Shown piece after piece: positions 9,259-15,774 of a DNA stretch of 24,388 nt. A model generated the notes under the pieces. The model had not been told where the DNA came from, made no database searches, and saw nothing but the letters and a program-made list of their open reading frames with translations. Source of the DNA: CAYRZL01 sp964428795 (GTDB taxonomy: Bacteria; Bacillota; Clostridia; Lachnospirales; Lachnospiraceae). The DNA lies in the NCBI GenBank assembly GCA_964428795.1, contig CAYRZL010000037.1, forward strand, positions 1-24,388. The letters run 5' to 3'. The stretch's first letter is position 1; each line of letters begins with the position of its first letter. The position numbers were made by a program, and so were the translations under genes.

Positions 9259-9954
9259 TTAAATGGTTACTTTCGTACCGTTAAACTCACCGCTCATCGC
9301 CTTCACAATACTGTTTTCCTCATTCAGACCAAATACATACATGGGCATCTTATTTTCCATGCACATAATGGATGCTGTCAGGTCAACTACCGCAAGCTGT
9401 TTGTCGATTACCTGTTGAATGGTGACGCTGTCATACCGCTTTGCATCCGGATTGGTCTTCGGATCACTGTCATACACGCCGTCTACCGCTTTTGCCAGCA
9501 GGATCACCTCTGCTTCGATCTCGATAGCCCGAAGTACGGTAGCCGTGTCGGTAGAGAAATAAGGATGTCCTGTTCCGCCTGCAAAAAATACGACTTTTCC
9601 ATGCTTAAATGCTGCATTCGCAGCATCTTTTGAAAACAAAGTGGAAAAAGAACCGCACACAAAAGGCGTCATCACCGCTGTCCTCATTCCCACGGAACGG
9701 AAAATCTCAGATACATAAATGCAATTCATCACAGTGGCAAGCATACCGATCTGGTCTGCCTTTGTCCGGTCAATGGTCTCGCTGGTACGTCCACGCCAGA
9801 AGTTACCTCCGCCAATCACAATTCCAACTTCAACACCCGCATCTATCAACTGTTTTACCTGATTTGCAACAACTGTAACTGTGGGTTCATCAAATCCGGT
9901 CTTTTTGTCACCGGCAAGAGCTTCTCCGCTTAATTTCAGTAATACTCTCTTCAT
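9259..9954 (-). CDS. pyrH: Uridylate kinase (UMP kinase)
   Basis: Hexameric bacterial UMP kinase that makes UDP from UMP and ATP; amino-acid-kinase fold, unrelated to eukaryotic UMP/CMP kinases. 231 residues. Motifs: KLSGEAL at the N-terminus, IVIGGGNFWRGR, ADQIGMLATVMN, the nucleotide-binding FFAGGTGHPYFSTDTA, and LLAKAVDGVYDSDPK. ATG is preceded by GGGAGGA. It is the first gene of the visible operon. The frequent upstream partners rpsB and tsf are absent here; instead a divergent penicillin-binding protein gene begins 266 bp away, so a pyrH promoter is expected in that gap. Confidence 0.97.
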   Translation of the reverse strand: MKRVLLKLSGEALAGDKKTGFDEPTVTVVANQVKQLIDAGVEVGIVIGGGNFWRGRTSETIDRTKADQIGMLATVMNCIYVSEIFRSVGMRTAVMTPFVCGSFSTLFSKDAANAAFKHGKVVFFAGGTGHPYFSTDTATVLRAIEIEAEVILLAKAVDGVYDSDPKTNPDAKRYDSVTIQQVIDKQLAVVDLTASIMCMENKMPMYVFGLNEENSIVKAMSGEFNGTKVTI

Positions 9955-10220
9955 GAAAATCCTCCCATCTGTTCGCTTTGGTTTATGTTACCACATTTTT
10001 ATAAAAAAGGCTATGTGAAAATATCTTTTTTTCAATTACATCTGTCTTTTTTAAGTCAAATCCTTACGGAAGTATAAAAAATTTGGAAATAATATAGTAA
10101 AAAAAGAAAAGATTTTATGAATTTTCCCACAAATCCAAAGAAAAATGGTATTATGTCCACATAGGCAGAAGTTTATTTCGTACTAACAATGCCTCAAGTT
10201 GTCATAGGAGGAATCTAATC
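9955..10220. promoter_or_regulatory. Divergent intergenic region (pyrH operon / PBP1A)
   Basis: 266 bp of AT-rich DNA between two divergent start sites, so it should contain both promoters. Toward the PBP gene, a TATTAT at about 10150-10155 lies roughly 65 bp before the GTG, but its -35 is poor. Toward pyrH, TAACAT about 30 bp before the start is a possible -10 with no good -35. I see no riboswitch or convincing operator. Promoter presence is inferred from layout; exact positions are uncertain. Confidence 0.4.
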
Positions 10221-12608
10221 GTGAGTAAAAACAGGAAAAAACAGAAAAAGAAAAAAAGACGCTTGATACTTCCGATTATTTTTATCGTACTGCTTATACT
10301 GATCATAGGCGTTTTTTTTGGAGGCAACTATTATCTGGAGAAAAAAACAGGCAGTTCTTTAAAGGAATTTATGTCCAATGCAAAAGAAATCGTAGATGCC
10401 AGTGACAAGAATATTTTCATGCCCAACAATACTTCCTACATTTACAGTAACGACGGTACCGAACTGATCAGCCTGAATGAAGATGTGGAACAGAGTTATC
10501 TCTCTTATGACGAGATCCCTGAAAATGTCATCAATGCATTTATAGCCGTGGAGGACCGTACCTTCTGGGAAAACAATGGTATTGACATGAAAGGTATCCT
10601 GCGCGTATGTCTCAATTATATACGAACCCGTGGCGAAGTGGCTCAGGGAGCCAGCACCATCACGCAGCAGCTCGCCCGTACGATTTTTTTAACTCAGGAT
10701 AAGAACATTACCCGGAAGATCAATGAGATTTTTATCGCTTTGGAACTGACGAAAAAATACAGCAAAGAAGAAATCATGGAATTTTATGTTAATAACTGTT
10801 GTTTTGCCAACGGAATTTACGGAATAGAGGATGCTTCTTTGAAATATTTTGACAAACCCGCTTCGGAACTGACTTTGTCAGAAGCCGCATATCTGTGCGC
10901 CATTCCGAACAGACCGGAATACTATAATCCTTACAACGATCCGAATAACGCCATCAAACGCCGGGACAAAATCCTGGATGATATGGCAGAATGCGGTTTT
11001 ATCTCAGAAAGTGAATGCCTGGAGGCAAAGGATGCCTTTGTCACGGTAAAGAAAAAGGTGGAGGAATACCATTTTTATAATTATGAAACCACCTATGCAA
11101 TGCAATGTGCGGAAGAATATCTGATGTCTCTTTCCGGCTTTGAGTTCCAGTATCATTTTGACACTGTGGCAGAATACGAAGAATATCAGACACTCTATGC
11201 AGAAGCAAAGGCACAGGCTGAACATGAGTTAAAAACCGGCGGATACACCATCACAACCTCCATTGATCTGGATACGCAATCAAAGCTTCAGGATATCCTG
11301 AATGAAGAACTATCCTTCAACAGTGATGCAGACTCCAGCGGCATATATAACTTGCAGGGCGCCATCACTGTCATTGATAATGAAACGGGAAAGGTCATTG
11401 CAGCTATCGGCGGCCGGGAACAGGAAGAAACGGAAGGTGTCAGGGGGCTGAACCGGGTATTCCAGACCCAGAGACAACCCGGAAGCTGTATCAAACCGAT
11501 AGCAGTATATGCACCCGCCCTGGACTCGGGTGACTATACGCCAACGTCCAGATTGAAGGATATTGATGTACAAAAAGCTTATGAAGAACCGGATCAGATA
11601 GATTCTATGTGGGGCACATCCTATCGCCTGCGCAATGCAGTTGAGAAAAGCCGAAACGGTTGTGCTATCTTCCTGTTTTCTGCATTGAAACCATCCTTCG
11701 GGCTCTCCTATCTGGAAGAAATGGAGTTTTCACATATCGTGAAAGAAAGTGATTACAATCTGAGCAGTGCCCTTGGCGGACTTACTTATGGAACCAACAC
11801 CGAGGAAATGGCAAATGCCTATTATACGCTTGTAAACCACGGTGTATATCAGAAAGCAGACTGTATCGTTTCTATTCTTGATATTGACGGAAATGAAATC
11901 TATGAGCCTGCTGATGAAAAACAAGTATATGATACTACCGCTGCCGATGCAATGGTAGATATTTTAAAAGGCGTCATCACGGAAGGAACCGCCAGTAAAA
12001 TGAACTGGTATGACAGCACAGAGACGGAGGCGGCCGGAAAAACAGGAACAACCAACGGTGAAGAAAATCAGAGCAACTCCAAGGACGGATGGTTCTGCGG
12101 TTTTACTCCTTATTACACCATCTCCGTCTGGGTTGGAAATGATGATAATACGATCGTAAACGGTCTGAGCGGAAGCAGCTACCCTGCCTCCATCTGGCAG
12201 AGATGTATGAAATATCTGATCCAGTTTAAACCAGCTGCGGCATTTGAACTGGATGACACCCTGATCAATTCAAAAACGACTTATACTTATGAGCCAAAGG
12301 AAGAAAGTAAAAAAGAGACGGAAGAAGAAACCGAAAAAGAAACCGAAGAAGAAACCGAAGAAGAACAGGATCCGGATACACCAGATCCCGCAAATCCGGA
12401 TCAGACAACTACTGAGTCCGGCACAGATACTACAGTTCCCGGCAGCGCGGATCCCGGAACAACTGAACCGGAAACGTCGACAACACCAAATGAACCGGAT
12501 ACATCGGACACGACACAGTCAGAACCGGACACACAGGATCAGCCGCTATCAGAACCGGACACACAGGATCAGTCTGAACAGGATCCCGCTGCTGCCTCGG
12601 AAACATAA
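10221..12608 (+). CDS. Class A penicillin-binding protein 1A (glycosyltransferase/transpeptidase)
   Basis: Bifunctional peptidoglycan synthase: it polymerises lipid II into glycan strands and cross-links them outside the membrane. 795 residues. GTG start with GGAGG upstream. Order: short Lys/Arg-rich cytoplasmic N-terminus, one membrane segment (about 15-36), GT51 domain with EDRTFW (catalytic Glu111) and GASTITQQLAR (143-153), then a transpeptidase domain with SCIK (Ser422, Lys425), SRN (477-479) and KTGT (607-610). All three penicillin-binding motifs are intact. From about 693 the tail is low-complexity: Glu/Lys/Thr-rich, then Pro/Asp/Thr/Ser-rich with a duplicated SEPDTQDQ unit. It is the only large protein gene here read rightward, facing away from the pyrH operon and converging on the HPr-like gene. 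Confidence 0.95.
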   Translation: MSKNRKKQKKKKRRLILPIIFIVLLILIIGVFFGGNYYLEKKTGSSLKEFMSNAKEIVDASDKNIFMPNNTSYIYSNDGTELISLNEDVEQSYLSYDEIPENVINAFIAVEDRTFWENNGIDMKGILRVCLNYIRTRGEVAQGASTITQQLARTIFLTQDKNITRKINEIFIALELTKKYSKEEIMEFYVNNCCFANGIYGIEDASLKYFDKPASELTLSEAAYLCAIPNRPEYYNPYNDPNNAIKRRDKILDDMAECGFISESECLEAKDAFVTVKKKVEEYHFYNYETTYAMQCAEEYLMSLSGFEFQYHFDTVAEYEEYQTLYAEAKAQAEHELKTGGYTITTSIDLDTQSKLQDILNEELSFNSDADSSGIYNLQGAITVIDNETGKVIAAIGGREQEETEGVRGLNRVFQTQRQPGSCIKPIAVYAPALDSGDYTPTSRLKDIDVQKAYEEPDQIDSMWGTSYRLRNAVEKSRNGCAIFLFSALKPSFGLSYLEEMEFSHIVKESDYNLSSALGGLTYGTNTEEMANAYYTLVNHGVYQKADCIVSILDIDGNEIYEPADEKQVYDTTAADAMVDILKGVITEGTASKMNWYDSTETEAAGKTGTTNGEENQSNSKDGWFCGFTPYYTISVWVGNDDNTIVNGLSGSSYPASIWQRCMKYLIQFKPAAAFELDDTLINSKTTYTYEPKEESKKETEEETEKETEEETEEEQDPDTPDPANPDQTTTESGTDTTVPGSADPGTTEPETSTTPNEPDTSDTTQSEPDTQDQPLSEPDTQDQSEQDPAAASET
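12519..12572 (+). repeat. 24-bp direct repeat in the PBP1A tail
   Basis: The same 24 bases occur at 12519-12542 and 12549-12572 (30-bp period), encoding SEPDTQDQ twice. The period is a multiple of three, so copy-number change would keep the reading frame. It sits in the disordered extracellular tail, outside the catalytic domains. Confidence 0.85.
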
Positions 12609-12658
12609 AAACATAAAGATATCAGGAAATACAGTTTAATTTCTTACAGCATGAAACA

Positions 12659-12709
12659 AGGCTGCTCAGGAGTAAGTATAGACATAATACTTTAACGCCT
12701 CAGCAGCCT
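12659..12709. terminator. Inverted repeat between convergent genes, overlapping the end of the HPr-like gene
   Basis: Twelve-base arms (12659-12670 and 12698-12709) pair with one mismatch around a 27-nt loop. One arm lies inside the last codons of the HPr-like gene and the other includes its stop region. The position between the stops of two converging genes fits a bidirectional terminator, but the U-tracts are weak on both strands, so this is tentative. Confidence 0.4.
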
Positions 12710-12923
12710 CTATTTCATCCGGTCCCTCCACAACCACATGCACTTCATCTCCGTATCTTGCGCGAAGGCACAGTAGCTCTAAAATATGTCTCCCGTTTAC
12801 AACTCTGCTGCCAAAGTGCAGCGTCACCGCACTCTCATATTGCAGAGCACAACGTATAAAATGCCCCGCCGGACGCACATGAAATCCAATTGGATCTGTC
12901 ACTTCAAAAGAAAATATTATCAT
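12666..12923 (-). CDS. HPr-like phosphocarrier protein lacking the regulatory serine
   Basis: 85 residues, the size of HPr, the small phosphoryl carrier of the sugar phosphotransferase system. The active-site stretch VTDPIGFHVRPAG carries His15, Arg17 and Pro18, so phosphorylation by enzyme I is conceivable. The second conserved stretch, which in Firmicute HPr is KSIMGVMSL with Ser46, reads GRHILELLCL here with His at position 46. HPr kinase could therefore not phosphorylate that site, so this is probably not the catabolite-control HPr. The C-terminal GDEVHVVVEGPDEIEAAEAL is HPr-like. It begins one base after the stop of the S26-type peptidase gene with no clear ribosome binding site, so translation is probably coupled. 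No PTS genes are nearby. Fold and family are well supported; the role is unknown. Confidence 0.85.
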   Translation of the reverse strand: MIIFSFEVTDPIGFHVRPAGHFIRCALQYESAVTLHFGSRVVNGRHILELLCLRARYGDEVHVVVEGPDEIEAAEALKYYVYTYS

Positions 12924-12924
12924 G

Positions 12925-13347
12925 TCAAGTAGTATATCCCGAATGTCTCACTTTTATCATATGATACCAAACCTTGTATTTCATTTTTTGATACCAGACA
13001 CCTGTTTTTGTCCATTGTCCTGAATGATCCCTCTCCACCGCCGTCACTGCTGCCAGTATCATCTCCGGTTCAAACCAACCGTCCGTAAACAAATTGGAAT
13101 CCCCGCCAATCAAATATTTTCCGTCTCTTTTTTTTAATATCCGGTGCAATAAATATGGAGAGGCCCCGTTTTTTACCAGAACAATATCTCCGATACGATA
13201 CTGATCCTTTTTCTGCAATGCCACCCGATCGGTCTTATCCTGCAGCCAGGGCTGCATACTGTTTCCAGCTACCGGCAATGTCACCGTGCGTCCTCTGTTT
13301 AAGAATCTCTCAAGTACACATAAAAAAACATCTGTTTCAACCAGCAC
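12925..13347 (-). CDS. S26-family (signal peptidase-like) Ser/His protein without membrane anchor
   Basis: 140 residues from a GTG at 13345-13347, chosen because AGGAGG lies exactly 6 nt upstream; the frame is open further to 13443 but those ATGs lack a ribosome binding site. GNSMQPWL holds the catalytic Ser30 of signal peptidase/LexA-fold proteases, and YLLHRILKKRDG has His68 where bacterial type I signal peptidases have Lys, as in SipW/ER-type enzymes. GGDSN (81-85) matches the conserved C-terminal box. No transmembrane segment and no DNA-binding helix-turn-helix are evident, unlike signal peptidases and LexA respectively; the basic aromatic C-terminus (about 115-140) might touch the membrane. 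Directly followed by the HPr-like gene. Substrate unknown; processing of a secreted or ribosomally made peptide is possible but only inferred. Confidence 0.75.
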   Translation of the reverse strand: MLVETDVFLCVLERFLNRGRTVTLPVAGNSMQPWLQDKTDRVALQKKDQYRIGDIVLVKNGASPYLLHRILKKRDGKYLIGGDSNLFTDGWFEPEMILAAVTAVERDHSGQWTKTGVWYQKMKYKVWYHMIKVRHSGYTT

Positions 13348-13658
13348 ATCTGCCCTCCTCATATACATTTTAAAGCAGCATATCAGTAAATACGATTTTA
13401 TGTTAGCACAGAAAAATCCAAAAAGTATATGCCTTTCCGACAAATTGATTCGTTTCTGAATACCTGTCGGCAGGAAACTTGCTCTGTCGACATAATTTGA
13501 ATTTTTTCAAAATCTGCTTACTTTTCACGTTTCTTTGTAGTAGCGTTTTTTATTTTCCTATCCTCTTTAATTCCCCTTTTTTCAATCGAAATACCACGTC
13601 TTCCTGTTTTGCAAGATCATTGGAATGTGTCACGACGACCACACACTTATTCATTTTG

Positions 13659-13868
13659 TGCGCACACTCTTTTAAAACTACTGTGATCTGCGCTGCAGTA
13701 TCTTCATCAAGATNNNNNNNNNNNNNNNNNNNNNNNNNNNNNNNNNNNNNNNNNNNNNNNNNNNNNNNNNNNNNNNNNNNNNNNNNNNNNNNNNNNNNNN
13801 NNNNNNNNNNNNNTGCGCACACTCTTTTAAAACTACTGTGATCTGCGCTGCAGTATCTTCATCAAGAT
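13659..13868. repeat. Exact 55-bp duplication flanking gap 1
   Basis: Bases 13659-13713 and 13814-13868 are identical over 55 nt and end exactly at the edges of the N run. Such perfect overlap at a gap is what two contigs from a k=55 graph look like when scaffolded with Ns instead of merged. Not a biological repeat. Confidence 0.9.
13714..13813. other. Assembly gap 1 (100 N)
   Basis: A run of exactly 100 N inside the ABC ATPase gene. Because both sides share a 55-bp end and the gene stays in frame after merging, the true gap length is probably negative (an overlap of 55 bp). Confidence 0.98.
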
Positions 13869-14301
13869 CCTTTGGTGTCAGATAATCGATCAGATTATAA
13901 TTCTGAAAAATAAATGCAATATGATTCTTTCTATGATGAGCAAGCCCTGACGTTTCAATATTTTCACCGTCATACAAAATTTCCCCATCGGTGGGACTGT
14001 CCAGACCACCCAGCAGAGAAAGCAATGTTGTTTTTCCGCAGCCGGATGGGCCAAGAATCGCATACATTTTTCCTGTTTCTAATTCAGCGCTCACACTCTT
14101 TAACACACTTCGTTTACGATCATAGGAATAACCCACTTTACAAATCTCCATAATGCTCATATTTACACCTCCTACATAGAATAACAGATGTTGATTTAGA
14201 TTTGGTTTAAATTTCAGTAAATTTATAATTTTGAGGTACTATCATTTATCATCTGACATATAAAATCCATATTTTCTTTTTTGGATGTCAATTTAATTAT
14301 C

Positions 14302-14332
14302 AAAAGCCCCGGAGTTAAACCCCGAGGCTTTC
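14302..14332 (-). terminator. Intrinsic terminator after the CxxC repeat protein
   Basis: On the minus strand AAAGCCTCGG pairs with CCGGGGCTTT (10 bp, one G-U wobble) around a 9-nt loop, followed by TTTTGAT. It lies about 25 nt after the stop codon at 14357. The stem is strong and the U-tract is short. Confidence 0.75.
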
Positions 14333-14356
14333 AATTAATTCTCATTTCTGTTTAGG

Positions 14357-15514
14357 TTACCTGGTTATACCACACTCAGCGCATACATAGCTGGTCACAT
14401 AGTATCCCTCGCCGGTATACTGGTTGTACTCATAGATTGCGAAGACCTCACTGCTACCTCCACCGTGGGAAGCAGTTTTTAGATGCGTATCCAAATCATC
14501 AACAGATGTATAGTACCATTCCGGATCAGCAAACAGCATTCCCTTTGCTTCACTCAGGTAATCGTTCTCTCTATCTTGCGGATCCCATCCCATCCGATCA
14601 CATAAGTCAAACGCACATGTATTGCAAATCCACCGTGTTTCTGTTGCAGCCTTTCCTTCCGCAGTATATACATGGTCTTTTGTTGTATATACATATGACA
14701 ATCCGGCCTCCCCATTTTCACATGTTTTCTGGTGCTCCTCTGCAAGTGCTACAGTAGCGGCGAAACGGGCATTGGCTGCTTCATCAAAGTCAGTATAATA
14801 AACATCATAGCTACCCTCAGCACAAACCACTTGACCAACAACAAATTTTTCTCCACATCCATTGCATACAACACTTAATGTGTCATCAACTATCCCATAT
14901 CCATCCACAAGTGTGGACACAGTATCATAATCCTCCGTCCAATGCGTCTCTTCCACCCATGTATGGTTTTCAGCATTTACAGCAATCTCTTCCGTATAGG
15001 TGTCTCCGCATCCGGAACAGGTAAAGGTTCGGATGCCATTCTCCGTACAGGTTGGCTCTTTTGTGATTACAGAAGCATAGTTATGGATATGCTTCACAGC
15101 AGCTTTTCCCTTAACCACCGTATATGTGATGTCATTGTAGCTGTAATCACCGCTATAGCTGAAATCCACTTTTCCGTTCTTGATATACCAGGTTCCATTC
15201 TTATTGGATGCAATACCAGTAAAATTGAAATCTACCTTTCCGGAGCTGTTGATCTTCCACCAGCCATTCTTATTTTGGGCAACTGTGGTTACGTCCGTTG
15301 CGATTTTTCCATTTTTGTAGTAGTACCAATTTCCGTCTGAATCCCTGGAATTGGAAAGACCGTTGGTCACGGATGACGCTTTTTCCAATGTTATGCTTGT
15401 AACGTTTGTGGTTACCGCAGTTGCGGTCTGTGTTGCTGCATAAGAAGGCAACGTTCCACCCCCGGCAACGACAGCCGACGCACACAAAATTGCTATGATT
15501 TTCTTTTCTTTCAT
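14357..15514 (-). CDS. Secreted protein: wall-binding-like repeats plus four CxxC pairs
   Basis: 385 residues. A signal peptide (cleavage likely after SYA, about residue 26) is followed by three or so aromatic repeats (about 60-140) such as NGWWKINSSGKVDFNFTG and NGTWYIKNGKVDFSYSG, resembling the WY/G-rich repeats of wall-binding and glucan-binding proteins of gut Clostridia. After the capping segment comes a region with CxxC pairs C166/C169, C217/C220, C297/C300 and C378/C381 plus several histidines (H142, H144, H184, H191), reminiscent of extracellular zinc ribbons. No LPXTG, so anchoring would be non-covalent. GAGGGG precedes the ATG. Its repeats and cap are close to those of the 271-residue protein in the pilus operon, implying common ancestry. 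Function not recognised. Confidence 0.8.
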   Translation of the reverse strand: MKEKKIIAILCASAVVAGGGTLPSYAATQTATAVTTNVTSITLEKASSVTNGLSNSRDSDGNWYYYKNGKIATDVTTVAQNKNGWWKINSSGKVDFNFTGIASNKNGTWYIKNGKVDFSYSGDYSYNDITYTVVKGKAAVKHIHNYASVITKEPTCTENGIRTFTCSGCGDTYTEEIAVNAENHTWVEETHWTEDYDTVSTLVDGYGIVDDTLSVVCNGCGEKFVVGQVVCAEGSYDVYYTDFDEAANARFAATVALAEEHQKTCENGEAGLSYVYTTKDHVYTAEGKAATETRWICNTCAFDLCDRMGWDPQDRENDYLSEAKGMLFADPEWYYTSVDDLDTHLKTASHGGGSSEVFAIYEYNQYTGEGYYVTSYVCAECGITR

Positions 15515-15632
15515 AACTTCCCCTCTAAACTATAAATGAAATATTTTATGTTTTAGTTTAAATATATTTTACCATATATAACAGAAAAAGGATACTTAAA
15601 TTTCATGCAATCCTTTTTTCTTTACCAGCAGC

Positions 15633-15732
15633 NNNNNNNNNNNNNNNNNNNNNNNNNNNNNNNNNNNNNNNNNNNNNNNNNNNNNNNNNNNNNNNNNNNN
15701 NNNNNNNNNNNNNNNNNNNNNNNNNNNNNNNN
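15633..15732. other. Assembly gap 2 (100 N)
   Basis: Exactly 100 N between the upstream region of the CxxC repeat protein and the adhesin 3' end. The shared 55-bp flanks imply the contigs overlap and no sequence need be missing here. Confidence 0.98.
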
Positions 15733-15739
15733 ATAACAG

Positions 15740-15774
15740 AAAAAGGATACTTAAATTTCATGCAATCCTTTTTT
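15740..15774 (-). terminator. Terminator overlapping the last codons of the adhesin gene
   Basis: On the minus strand AAAAAGGAT and ATCCTTTTT pair over 9 bp around a 16-nt loop, and the 3' arm supplies the U-run. The 5' arm is made of the KKKG codons and the TAA stop lies in the loop, so coding sequence and terminator share bases. This should end the pilus operon transcript. A spurious copy sits at 15585-15619 because of the gap duplication. Confidence 0.7.

Larger units (their letters stand above)
13550..14160 (-). pseudogene. ABC transporter ATPase with internal deletion, split by an assembly gap
   Basis: Start (ATG with AGGAGGT upstream) and stop are intact, and the frame is interrupted by 100 N. 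Removing the Ns and one copy of the 55-bp duplicated flank leaves exactly 456 nt, an in-frame 151-residue protein. It has Walker A GPSGCGKTT (37-45), Q-loop FIFQNYNL (Gln86), D-loop-like LDEDTA (99-104) and H-loop VVVVTHSND (His127). The LSGGQ signature and Walker B are missing: YLTPK joins LDED directly, whereas MacB/LolD-type relatives have roughly 65-70 residues between them. Such a protein should not hydrolyse ATP normally. No permease gene follows. A perfect TTGACA (14286-14291, minus strand) lies upstream but lacks a good -10. Either a decayed antimicrobial-peptide-type exporter ATPase, or a collapsed assembly. Confidence 0.75.

Noticed and set aside
12925..13347. LexA/CI-type repressor
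   Set aside because: The SMQP serine fits the shared fold, but there is no N-terminal DNA-binding domain and a His replaces the Lys of the LexA dyad.
13464..13475. CCTGTCGGCAGG palindrome as a terminator of the ABC gene
   Set aside because: Only a 4-bp stem with no U-run; too weak to support.
13659..13868. A pair of 55-bp direct repeats as a recombination or attachment site
   Set aside because: The copies abut an artificial 100-N gap exactly, and the same length recurs at the second gap. Contig overlap explains both.
13550..14160. A complete ABC exporter
   Set aside because: Signature and Walker B are absent even after merging the gap flanks, and no permease gene is nearby.
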